A stretch of 33,770 nucleotides of DNA from Caldilineaceae bacterium (GTDB lineage: Bacteria; Chloroflexota; Anaerolineae; Caldilineales; Caldilineaceae). The notes beneath the pieces were generated by a model. That model was not told the origin of the DNA, searched no databases, and saw nothing but the letters and a program-made list of their open reading frames with translations. Shown here one piece after another: positions 25,597-32,946 of the stretch. Where the stretch lies: positions 1 through 33,770 of the forward strand of contig JAPPKT010000424.1 in NCBI GenBank assembly GCA_028819675.1, given 5' to 3'. Every line of letters starts with the position of its first letter. Positions within the stretch are counted from its first letter, which is position 1. The translations under genes were made by a program, and so were the position numbers.

Positions 25597-25647
25597 AGGA
25601 CATGTTCGCTAACAGCCAACCACAGTCCAAGCGAGAATTCAAAGGAA

Positions 25648-25992
25648 CTAAACTGGATTTGCTCCTGGGCTCATTTCCTCTCTAATTACTCGTCGAAGAA
25701 GGGTCTCAATCCCTCTACTTCGAATACTCTCCTTTAGCGCCTCATTTACCAACGTCTGATAACCCCGGCCACCGGCCCGCGCTTTGAAATATGCCACCAC
25801 TTCGGCGTCCAAATAAATGTTTACCCTCACTTTTCGTCTTGATACAGGCTTACCTCCAACCTGCAAGGTTGCTCGAGCCATCTGATCCGCCGTAATTTCC
25901 GGTATCTCACTTAGATCGATATCCTCATCCTTCATGTCTTCCAGTGTTTTCCAGTCCGTCTGCGAACTCTCCAAGGTAGAATCGTCGTTCAT
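25648..25992 (-). CDS. brnA: BrnA-family antitoxin
   Basis: This 114-residue protein ends in a BrnA-type ribbon-helix-helix region: R-V-N-I-Y-L-D-A-E-V, then F-K-A-R-A-G-G-R-G-Y-Q-T-L-V-N-E-A-L. In BrnTA modules this protein neutralises the BrnT ribonuclease and represses its own promoter as a dimeric DNA-binding complex. Its ATG lies inside the 3' end of the brnT frame (68-bp overlap), the usual order of toxin before antitoxin. The gene is intact although the upstream toxin frame is broken. An 18-bp palindrome at the promoter (26243-26260) is the likely operator. The locus is visibly more AT-rich than the flanking catabolic genes. Confidence 0.9.
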   Translation of the reverse strand: MNDDSTLESSQTDWKTLEDMKDEDIDLSEIPEITADQMARATLQVGGKPVSRRKVRVNIYLDAEVVAYFKARAGGRGYQTLVNEALKESIRSRGIETLLRRVIREEMSPGANPV

Positions 25993-26230
25993 TGGTTGTT
26001 GCCTTTCTCATTGAAATGATTCGAACTGCTTCTTCGCTGTCTGTATGAGCAATTACCACCACAGTTCCTTTCAACATCCCGATTGAGACATATCTGTCCT
26101 CGGTGTAATCAAACCTGTCGTCCTAAAAAGAAATGACAGGCCCTTCAAACACTCTTCTCGCATCAACAAAGTCCAAGTTGTGTTTGCGAAGATTGGACTC
26201 TCGCTTTGCCTTGGACCATTCTACTCTCAT
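25925..26230 (-). pseudogene. brnT: brnT toxin gene with an in-frame TAG stop at codon 36
   Basis: Translating from the ATG at 26230 gives a protein that follows BrnT closely: M-R-V-E-W-S-K, then S-N-L-R-K-H, F-E-G-P-V, D-D-R-F-D-Y, V-V-V-I-A-H-T, and near the end R-I-I-S-M-R-K-A. The frame runs to a TGA at 25925-25927 (101 codons, normal length) but is interrupted by TAG at 26123-26125. Relatives commonly have glutamate at this position (F-E-D-D-R-F), so a single GAG-to-TAG change explains it. The stop comes before the catalytic half of this RelE-like ribonuclease, so no toxin is expected. Sequencing error or stop readthrough are alternatives. Confidence 0.85.
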
Positions 26231-26242
26231 CAGGAGAATTAT

Positions 26243-26260
26243 TATGTATAATTATACATA
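26243..26260 (-). promoter_or_regulatory. 18-bp perfect palindrome over the brnTA promoter
   Basis: TATGTATAATTATACATA is its own reverse complement and ends 12 bp upstream of the brnT ATG. It contains a perfect TATAAT, so it overlays the likely -10 element. BrnA proteins repress their own promoter through a ribbon-helix-helix domain, which makes this the obvious operator (inference). Confidence 0.65.
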
Positions 26261-26455
26261 TTGCAAACTCAAAACTGGCATCATTGACCTTTCACCACCA
26301 CCAATGCGTCGAAATTCAAGTGCCGCAGAATTACGCTACCATTTTTCGAAAAGAATGCTATCTGAATACTTAAGCTACGACACCGGCTGAAAACTGGCTC
26401 TGAAGGTCCTTCGCCTTTATTCATAGGCAGTTTCACACTATGGGGCTCGAACATG

Positions 26456-26470
26456 ACTGCCTACTTTTGG
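26456..26470 (+). repeat. Right copy of a 15-bp direct repeat flanking the BrnTA locus
   Basis: ACTGCCTACTTTTGG matches 25582-25596 with one mismatch. The two copies enclose 859 bp containing brnA, brnT and the palindrome. Confidence 0.5.
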
Positions 26471-26574
26471 CGCATCTAACGTACGGCTGCGGCCCAACAA
26501 GCGTGTTTCAGGTCCATCGGCCCCGGCAAGGGATACGAAATGTGGCGCAGGACTTCTTCCAGCGGAAATGAACG

Positions 26575-27789
26575 TCATCCAGTCGAAACATCCTTAAGAC
26601 TGGACGCGTCGCTGACCTCAACGTGAACATCACTACGCGCCAGAACCTCCGGCCGCAGCGCCGTTCCGAGCCCGGGCCGGTCAGGAAACTCAATGTAACC
26701 CTCGCGAATCACCAGCCGTTCCGTCATCACATCGTTGTACCAGCCCTCCGTGTACGCCCTTACGGTCTCCATGATCATGGCATTGGGCGCGTGTGCAGCC
26801 AAATGTGCCGCCGACCACAACGCAATCGGACCGATCGTGTCATGGGTAGTAAAAGGCAAGTAATACGTATCCGCCAGTGCGACTATCTTACGCGTTTCCG
26901 TCAGGCCTCCTGTCCAGGCCATGTCGGGCATCACGATATGGGCTGCGTTCTTCTCAACAACTTGCCGGAAACCGAAACGTGTGAAGAGACGTTCGCTCAC
27001 GCACAGAGGCACTCTTGTCGCCGCGGCTAAGCGGGCGTAGGAATCGACGTTGTCAGGTGGAATGATCTCCTCCAGCCACATGATGTCGTACGCCTCCAGC
27101 GCTCGGCCGATATCAATGGCGATAGGCAGGTTCCAGCGGGCATGACCTTCAATCGCTATCCGCATTTTGTCACCAACCGCCTCCCGGATCTGTTGGACAG
27201 GTTCAAGGCCGCGCTTGAGATCATCCGGGTCCAAATAGTGGCCGACAGGCCCCACCGCGCCCACACCGGCGCGCTGTCCAACAGGACCGCCCAGTGAAAC
27301 GCCGAACTGGTCCCATGGCCAGATCTTCATCGCCCGGATTCCCGAAGCCAGCAACTCCTGCGCAAGTTCTCCAGCCCGCCCTTCTGCCCAGGCGTGGTAG
27401 TCCATATGGGGGCCATGACTGACACACGTGTTGTAGATAGGTATGCGGTCCCGGTTTCTTCCGCCCAGAAGGTTGTATATTGGCTGGCCGGTGTACTGCC
27501 CCAGTAGGTCCCACAAAGCCACGTCAACCGTCGATATGGCCCGCGTCTCCGCGCCCGCAAACCCGAAAAAGTTCACCGTGGCGAACATGTTGTTCCAATG
27601 GTTCTCGATGTCGAAAACAGAGCGCCCCACCAACAGGTTGGCAAACACATCATGGATCACCGCGGCAACGGCGCGAGGAACGTAATACGTTTCGCCCAAC
27701 CCGATCAGCCCCTCATCGGTGTGGATCCGCAGCCAGAGCGTATTGAACTGCTCTTCAAACCAGACAGTCTCAAGCTTCTGAATCTTCAA
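26575..27789 (-). CDS. Enolase-superfamily sugar-acid dehydratase, mannonate/galactonate dehydratase-like
   Basis: This 404-residue mandelate racemase/muconate lactonizing enzyme family protein has K155 in M-K-I-W-P-W-D and metal ligands E214 (with H216 as I-E-G-H), E240 and E266. H316-D317 (T-T-H-D) is the general base pair. The E-x-H arrangement and the W-P-W-D loop resemble the D-mannonate/D-galactonate/D-gluconate dehydratase group, which makes 2-keto-3-deoxy acids. The start is TTG, supported by a near-perfect AGGAGG overlapping the stop of the upstream permease 9 bp away. It closes the SBP3 transporter operon, so the imported ligand is probably its substrate or precursor. The exact aldonate is unknown. 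Confidence 0.88.
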   Translation of the reverse strand: MKIQKLETVWFEEQFNTLWLRIHTDEGLIGLGETYYVPRAVAAVIHDVFANLLVGRSVFDIENHWNNMFATVNFFGFAGAETRAISTVDVALWDLLGQYTGQPIYNLLGGRNRDRIPIYNTCVSHGPHMDYHAWAEGRAGELAQELLASGIRAMKIWPWDQFGVSLGGPVGQRAGVGAVGPVGHYLDPDDLKRGLEPVQQIREAVGDKMRIAIEGHARWNLPIAIDIGRALEAYDIMWLEEIIPPDNVDSYARLAAATRVPLCVSERLFTRFGFRQVVEKNAAHIVMPDMAWTGGLTETRKIVALADTYYLPFTTHDTIGPIALWSAAHLAAHAPNAMIMETVRAYTEGWYNDVMTERLVIREGYIEFPDRPGLGTALRPEVLARSDVHVEVSDASSLKDVSTG

Positions 27790-27798
27790 CTCTTCCTC

Positions 27799-28665
27799 CT
27801 AAGCCTTCAATCCAGTCATGGTGATGCCTCGGATAAACTGTTTCTGCGCCACTGCATAAAGCAACATGACGGGAGCCACGGTCAGCATAGATCCCGCCGC
27901 CCACATGTCGTATCGCTCCCAATAGAGGCTGCGCAGCCCCGCAAGCACCAGTGGCAATGTCTGAGACTGAGGGCTTGTCAGCACAACCAACGGCCACAGG
28001 AAATTGTCCCAGTTAAACAAAAAGGTGAAGACTGCCAATGCCGCCATCGGCGCCGTGGATAGCGGAATTATAATGCGGCTGAAGATCCACCATTCCGACG
28101 CGCCGTCAATACGGCCGGCATCGATCAAGTCCGAGGGAATCCCCTCCATGAATTGGCGCATCAGGAAGATGCCGAAGGTGGAGAACAGCACCGGGACAAT
28201 GACCCCTTCCAGCTTGTTGGACAGCCCAATATCGGCGACCGTAACGTAAAGGGGCACCAGGACAACGGCGAAAGGAACCATCATCGTCGATAAGATAACA
28301 ACGAAGAGCTGGTCTTTGCCCCAGAAGCGGTACTTGGCAAATACATAGGCCGCCGCCGACGAGGTGAGCAGGACGGACAGAGTGACAATCAGCGCCACCA
28401 ATGTGCTGTTCCAAAACGCCTGCGGGAAGTTCGCGCGGAAGATGATAGCGCGGTAGTTGTCCACGGTCCAGACTTTCGGCACAAGACTCTCGCCGCCTGT
28501 GAGTTCGACGTAAGACTTGAAGGAGCCGAAGAACATCCATACAAAGGGCATGACCGATGTGAAGACGATGGCCAGCAATATCGCATGGACGACCGCGACG
28601 CGAACTTGCTCGACCAGGGCTGCTCTCCGGTATCTGGAGGTCGTGGCCGCGTCGTTGCTTTGCAT
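27799..28665 (-). CDS. Carbohydrate ABC transporter permease, MalG type
   Basis: This 288-residue permease has six predicted helices and a divergent EAA loop reading D-L-I-D-A-G-R-I-D-G-A-S followed by I-I-P-L-S. The ATG is preceded by AGGA. It lies 33 bp after the MalF-type partner and only 9 bp before the dehydratase, so all are on one transcript. No ATPase gene is nearby. Confidence 0.91.
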   Translation of the reverse strand: MQSNDAATTSRYRRAALVEQVRVAVVHAILLAIVFTSVMPFVWMFFGSFKSYVELTGGESLVPKVWTVDNYRAIIFRANFPQAFWNSTLVALIVTLSVLLTSSAAAYVFAKYRFWGKDQLFVVILSTMMVPFAVVLVPLYVTVADIGLSNKLEGVIVPVLFSTFGIFLMRQFMEGIPSDLIDAGRIDGASEWWIFSRIIIPLSTAPMAALAVFTFLFNWDNFLWPLVVLTSPQSQTLPLVLAGLRSLYWERYDMWAAGSMLTVAPVMLLYAVAQKQFIRGITMTGLKA

Positions 28666-28698
28666 AATGTGTTCCTGCTACCCGTCAACCGCTTGAGT

Positions 28699-29622
28699 TC
28701 AATAACTCCATCTTGGCCGCAGAAGCCGGAGTTGCACAACAGTGATCAGGAATACGAACAGGAATAGGGTAAAAGCGGTCGCTGTGGCAAAGCCGAAGCG
28801 AAGATTGGTGAATGCTTCGTTGTACACCAGCAGGTTCAGCACGTAGGTGGCGTTGCCCGGCCCGCCAGGCTGAGAAGGCATAACCACTACCTGCGTGAAG
28901 ACCTGTAACCCGTGCATCACGATCAGCACACTGACTAGTGTCAGTGTGTGACCTAATAGTGGCAGGGTCACGCGCCAGAAGCGTTGCCAGATGCCGGCCC
29001 CGTCCACCTTGGCCGCGTCATACATCTCTTCAGGGATGTTCAACATGCCCGCTGTCAGGATCACCACGTAGAATCCGAGTGCCTTCCAGATGTCCACGCC
29101 AATCACAGAGTAGAGTGCTGTCTCGTGGCTGGTGAGAAACTGGCTTGGCGGAATCCCCAGCGCCTTGAGGAACTGATTGATCTGGCCGAGTTGGGGGTTC
29201 ATTAGCATCTTGAACAGGAGCGAAATCGCCACCAGCGATACGACCACGGGCAGGAAGATCACGAACTGATAGAAACTGCGTCCACGCGCCACCGAGGTCA
29301 GACATGCGGAGACGAAAAGGGCAAGGGGGACCATGCCGGCATAGAATACCGCCGCATAGACCAGTGTATTGCGTATCGAAACCCAGAAAAGCTTGTATTC
29401 GAACAGCATCCTGAAGTGCTGGAGGCCGACGAAAGGACTCTCTTCAGGCCGAAGTATCTGGTACTCCACCACTGCCATCCAGAAGGCGCGCAAGATCGGC
29501 GAAAACGCGAACCAGACGTACCATACGAAGAGCGGGGCCATCACGACCAGGCCGAACCAGAATTGAGGCTTACGAAAGATCCGGATCGTGGCTGTGAGGC
29601 GTTCGCCAGGCTTTCTCGCCAT
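28699..29622 (-). CDS. Carbohydrate ABC transporter permease, MalF type
   Basis: This permease of about 307 residues has its first helix near residues 22-45 and the EAA loop E-M-Y-D-A-A-K-V-D-G-A-G followed by T-L-P-L-L. The frame is open to 29724, but TAGGAGTGAGAGGG lies directly before the ATG at 29622, and that start gives the usual short N-terminus. It is the second gene of the SBP3 operon, separated from SBP3 by 126 bp containing a hairpin. Confidence 0.9.
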   Translation of the reverse strand: MARKPGERLTATIRIFRKPQFWFGLVVMAPLFVWYVWFAFSPILRAFWMAVVEYQILRPEESPFVGLQHFRMLFEYKLFWVSIRNTLVYAAVFYAGMVPLALFVSACLTSVARGRSFYQFVIFLPVVVSLVAISLLFKMLMNPQLGQINQFLKALGIPPSQFLTSHETALYSVIGVDIWKALGFYVVILTAGMLNIPEEMYDAAKVDGAGIWQRFWRVTLPLLGHTLTLVSVLIVMHGLQVFTQVVVMPSQPGGPGNATYVLNLLVYNEAFTNLRFGFATATAFTLFLFVFLITVVQLRLLRPRWSY

Positions 29623-29688
29623 CCCTCTCACTCCTACTAAGGCAGTGTCACTGGACAAAGCCTGTCCACTCGATCCTCCAAAAGGGAC

Positions 29689-29722
29689 GAGCAGGTTCCC
29701 GACTCTTCGTGGAAACCTGCTC
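29689..29722 (-). promoter_or_regulatory. Intercistronic hairpin between SBP3 and its permease
   Basis: GAGCAGGTT (29689-29697) pairs with AACCTGCTC (29714-29722); after one mismatch the stem continues with CC/GG. It lies 26 bp past the SBP3 stop and 66 bp before the permease start, with no T-tract. The position matches the hairpins of the SBP1 and SBP2 operons. Confidence 0.6.
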
Positions 29723-29748
29723 ATCGTTGTCAGCTGTTCAATTCGCGT

Positions 29749-31140
29749 TTATGACTGCGCTTCCAGCCACTGCGCGTGATGTTGCACCATCTCAACCTGC
29801 ATCTGTTCACACGCCTCGGCGATCTGCAACTCTCCCGTACGCACCTGGGTGATAGCTGTCGAAGTAATGCGCTCCATCTCCGAGGGGATACCGAATCCCC
29901 AACCATAGTAGACTGTATTGGGCAGCACTAAAACGTCGCGACGCACGCTGCTCTTGACCGGATCGTCACCCTGGTAGATATCTGAGTACATGACCTCTAC
30001 AGCCGCCGGCATCGTACCGCCATATATTCCGGCGAAGATGTACTGTGCGTCGTAAGTACACATGAACTGCAGGAAGGCAGTGCCGATATCCTGGTTTTCC
30101 GCCTGTTTGGGCACTTCAAATCCCCAACCGCCTTCGCCGACAAAAAGCGGGTCCTGCCCAGGTGTGGTCGGCGGCCTTGCCACCGATTCGACCTGCACGT
30201 CGATCTTGGCGGCTTCACCGGCCATGGCGTTGTTGCCCACGCCGATAGCGACCCGCCCTGCGAGAAGCGCGTTCATGTGATGCATGTCCAGATGTGTCTC
30301 GATGCCGCGCTCGAAAATCGGAACGTCGACATAGAGCCGGAGTGCCTCCATGGCCTCTTCGCTGTTGAGGAAAAACTCCTGGTTGTCGGGATCCCACCAA
30401 TGCTGGCCCAGGTCGCGCATGATACCCATCCAGGTGCGGTTGTCCCAACCCTGGCCGTTCATGCCCCACACCGTAACATTGCCGGCGTCGTCCGTTTGCT
30501 GCAACATTTCAGCCAGTTGCCACACCGACTCGAAGCTGTCGAACCAGCCCAGCTCCTGGCCTTGGCTCCATATGGCCCCGGCCTCGTCCCCGGCCTCCGC
30601 GACCCAATCCGTACGCACGCCGACCGCCTGTCCTACGTTGTTATCCTCGACCGGAATGCCCCAATGGTTCCCATCGTAAAAGAAAGCACCGATTGCGCCT
30701 GGGTTGAAGAACTCATCGGGATCGATACCTGCCGGCTCGAAAACGGCCTCCGCCATCGGTATCAGTGCCCCCTGTTCAAGCAAGGGTACAAGCTGCTTGC
30801 CCATGATGCAGGTGACGTCGGGCACCGTGCCAGCGGCCATGGCAGAGATCACTTTGGTCTCCAGCGGCCATCCCTGCGGCTCGATTACGGCCTGAGCGCC
30901 GGTCTCCTCTTCAAATGCGTCGGCGAGCATGTGGTAACGCTCTACGTGGGGATCATATTGCAGACCCCAGAAAGTGTAAGTCCTCCCCTCAATGCCTGCC
31001 GGTTGCTCCGCCGCGGCAGACTCCTCACCCATACTCTCCTGGGCGGGCGCGGCGGGAGCACATGCGGCGAGTGCGCCGCCAGCTATAGCGGCACCGCTGA
31101 GCCGCAAGAAAGAGCGTCTGCTGATTCGTCTTTGGTTCAT
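29749..31140 (-). CDS. Extracellular solute-binding lipoprotein of a carbohydrate ABC transporter (SBP3)
   Basis: This protein of about 463 residues belongs to family 1 (MalE/UgpB-like). It has a Tat-type signal S-R-R-S-F-L-R, a Gly/Ala-rich hydrophobic stretch and a lipobox L-A-A-C, followed by a Ser/Ala/Glu linker. The frame extends to 31215, but GAGGAG just before the ATG at 31140 and the position of the twin arginines fix the start. The mature part begins with a T-Y-T-F-W-G-L-type strand. It is the first gene of SBP3-permease-permease-dehydratase. The ligand is unknown, probably a sugar or sugar acid. Confidence 0.92.
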   Translation of the reverse strand: MNQRRISRRSFLRLSGAAIAGGALAACAPAAPAQESMGEESAAAEQPAGIEGRTYTFWGLQYDPHVERYHMLADAFEEETGAQAVIEPQGWPLETKVISAMAAGTVPDVTCIMGKQLVPLLEQGALIPMAEAVFEPAGIDPDEFFNPGAIGAFFYDGNHWGIPVEDNNVGQAVGVRTDWVAEAGDEAGAIWSQGQELGWFDSFESVWQLAEMLQQTDDAGNVTVWGMNGQGWDNRTWMGIMRDLGQHWWDPDNQEFFLNSEEAMEALRLYVDVPIFERGIETHLDMHHMNALLAGRVAIGVGNNAMAGEAAKIDVQVESVARPPTTPGQDPLFVGEGGWGFEVPKQAENQDIGTAFLQFMCTYDAQYIFAGIYGGTMPAAVEVMYSDIYQGDDPVKSSVRRDVLVLPNTVYYGWGFGIPSEMERITSTAITQVRTGELQIAEACEQMQVEMVQHHAQWLEAQS

Positions 31141-31616
31141 CGTCTTTTCTCCTCGCTTGGTCCTTGAGTGACTTGCTGAATTCACGATGGATACATAAGA
31201 CAATACAGGCGGCAATCTTGGCGACGGGTCTTCTCAGACCCCCCGCAGAGAGGCGATCGGGCGTTCTGCAAGGATTAGATCAAAGCAAGCAAAAGCTCTT
31301 TAAAATGGAATGGTCAACGTTCTGGTCTTTGTGTGTCGTTCCCCCATTCATAGAGATGTAATGCGTACCGAACTGGTCGAGATGAAGGGCAAAAACAGCT
31401 ACAGGAATTGACAGGCTAAATCTGCCAACAGTATACTGGATATGATCGAAATCGTAGCATAGCCCTGGTGGTATTGCAAGCAGTTTTTTTCGTTCAGAAC
31501 GAGGTTGGCTACGGCTGCACAAACGAACTGGAGTGGCTTGCACACAGCAAAACTCCAGGCTTCACAGCAGCAGGGAATTCCGCACTTCTGAGCAGTCAAT
31601 CGAGAGAGTTGAGCCC
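31141..31616. other. 476-bp divergent intergenic region between SBP3 and a hydroxyacid dehydrogenase
   Basis: No gene was seen. It must hold promoters in both directions. The plus-strand one is at 31408-31437. For SBP3 only the ribosome-binding site and a 6-bp stem hairpin (GGGTCT 31226-31231 / AGACCC 31236-31241, GAGA loop on the minus strand) are visible; no convincing minus-strand -35/-10 pair was found. Confidence 0.55.
31408..31437 (+). promoter_or_regulatory. Sigma-70-type promoter for the plus-strand hydroxyacid dehydrogenase
   Basis: A perfect TTGACA (31408-31413) and TATACT (31432-31437, 5/6) are separated by 18 bp. The leader to the ATG at 31617 would be about 170 nt. Confidence 0.5.
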
Positions 31617-32672
31617 ATGTCCGACTGGAGTCATCTTGAAGCATTTCGCGTTGTCCGTCTCAACGCCGTCCTCTCGCAAATGTCCCAATACGAGAGAGAC
31701 CGCTTCCGCGAGCACCACCTCCATCCCTTCGAAGTGGAAGCCAATACGCCCTCCACGATCATTCCCCGCGTTTCCGACTGCGATGCCATCTTCGTCGTCT
31801 CCACCGCGCTGCCCGAGGGTGTTATCGAAAGCCTGAGCCGCTGCCGCGTGATCTCCCGCCTCGGTACCGGGACCGACAAGATCGACGTCGCCGCCGCCAC
31901 CCGTAAGGGCATCCTCATTACTAATGTCCCCACCTTCTGCGTCCAGGAACAGGCCGATCACACCATGGCCATGCTGCTGGCTCTACACCGCAAACTGCCC
32001 CAAATGTCCGCAGCAATGGCGGCCGGAGCCTGGAATGTAGCGCGCCGCCAGGCCTCTGCCAATCAGCGCCTTGAAGGCCGCGTGCTCGGCCTGATCGGTT
32101 TCGGCAACTCAGCCCGCGCCGTGGCCAAAAGGGCGCAGGGCTTCGGATATCGCGTTATTGCCACACGCCGCAACATGGCCGCACCCACGGAGGCCGCAGA
32201 TGAACTGGGCGTCGAAATGATGGGCCTGGAGGACCTGCTCAAAGAGTCGGACGATGTGTCTCTTCACCTGCCCCTGACCGATGAGACGTACCACTTGCTC
32301 GACGAGACCATGCTGCGCAAAATGAAACAGGGTGCCTACTTTGTCAACACGTCGCGGGGCGCAATCGTCGACGAAAAGGCACTGGTGGAGCTCTTGCGCG
32401 CAGGAACGCTGGCAGGCGCAGGAATCGACACCTTCGAAGGTATCGATGTCTTCGTCGAAGAAGAGAAGCCGCCGGATCACCCTTTGCTCTCGCTTGATAA
32501 CGTGATTCTCTCTCCCCACGTCGGCGCCATCTCCGAACAGGCAATGCAGGACGTCACAAACGGCGGCATTGCCAACGCGGCGGCCGTCCTGAGCGGATAC
32601 TGGCCGATTGCCGAAAACCTCGTCAATCGAGGCGTCGTTCCCAGGTTTCCCCTCGCTGATCGTGATGAGTAA
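31617..32672 (+). CDS. D-2-hydroxyacid dehydrogenase family protein (probable NADP-type)
   Basis: This 351-residue protein has R247 (T-S-R-G-A), a glutamate cluster at 281-283 and H301 (S-P-H-V-G) as the catalytic set. The nucleotide motif is G-F-G-N-S-A (161-166), with the third glycine replaced by alanine. The acidic residue after the second strand is replaced by arginines (A-T-R-R), a pattern that favours NADP in this family. The frame is open to 31533, but the N-terminus there has no homology-like character and GAGAGAG precedes the ATG at 31617. It is divergent from SBP3. A role as glyoxylate/hydroxypyruvate or other 2-oxoacid reductase is likely but not proven. Confidence 0.88.
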   Translation: MSDWSHLEAFRVVRLNAVLSQMSQYERDRFREHHLHPFEVEANTPSTIIPRVSDCDAIFVVSTALPEGVIESLSRCRVISRLGTGTDKIDVAAATRKGILITNVPTFCVQEQADHTMAMLLALHRKLPQMSAAMAAGAWNVARRQASANQRLEGRVLGLIGFGNSARAVAKRAQGFGYRVIATRRNMAAPTEAADELGVEMMGLEDLLKESDDVSLHLPLTDETYHLLDETMLRKMKQGAYFVNTSRGAIVDEKALVELLRAGTLAGAGIDTFEGIDVFVEEEKPPDHPLLSLDNVILSPHVGAISEQAMQDVTNGGIANAAAVLSGYWPIAENLVNRGVVPRFPLADRDE

Positions 32673-32867
32673 TCCAACCTGCCCGCACACACCGGCCCGC
32701 CGAAAGCGGTTGAGCCACGTGGCCTGACCGCGCATCACGGTTTCGACACTGTTCTGTGCGGAAGGCCTTACTGCAGGATTTTCGCGCTGGATTGGTTACT
32801 CGCAGCCTATAATTCAACAGACTACAAAAAAGATTTGCACTGGCTATAAGACCTGTTGTATGGTGCT

Positions 32868-32911
32868 TTTGAATCGTGGGCAATTGTGCTTTTAGGCGCT
32901 ATCGATTCAAA
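32868..32911. repeat. 9-bp inverted repeat upstream of the ferredoxin gene
   Basis: TTTGAATCG (32868-32876) and CGATTCAAA (32903-32911) are perfect reverse complements separated by 26 bp, within the 274-bp gap before the ferredoxin. The arm spacing (35 bp centre to centre) suits two half-sites or a long-loop hairpin in the leader. A perfect TATAAT lies further upstream at 32808-32813 but has no good -35 partner at 17 bp. Confidence 0.5.
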
Positions 32912-32946
32912 TTCAGCTTTACTTAGCTTGATGGAGGAGTCAATCC

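Larger units (their letters stand above)
26231..26574. other. 344-bp region upstream of brnT and downstream of the dehydratase
   Basis: No gene was seen. It contains the brnTA promoter palindrome, an 8-bp inverted repeat TAGGCAGT (26424-26431) / ACTGCCTA (26456-26463) with a 24-nt loop, the right copy of the direct repeat, and an 11-bp palindrome GAAGG-T-CCTTC (26402-26412). None has a convincing T-tract. The left half is AT-rich. Confidence 0.5.

Noticed and set aside
26424..26463. Possible tRNA-like or terminator structure
   Set aside because: The 8-bp inverted repeat has a long unstructured loop and no T-tract, and no cloverleaf can be drawn.
30277..31167. 296-codon open frame antisense to SBP3
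   Set aside because: It is a shadow of SBP3 on the opposite strand and has no supporting signals.
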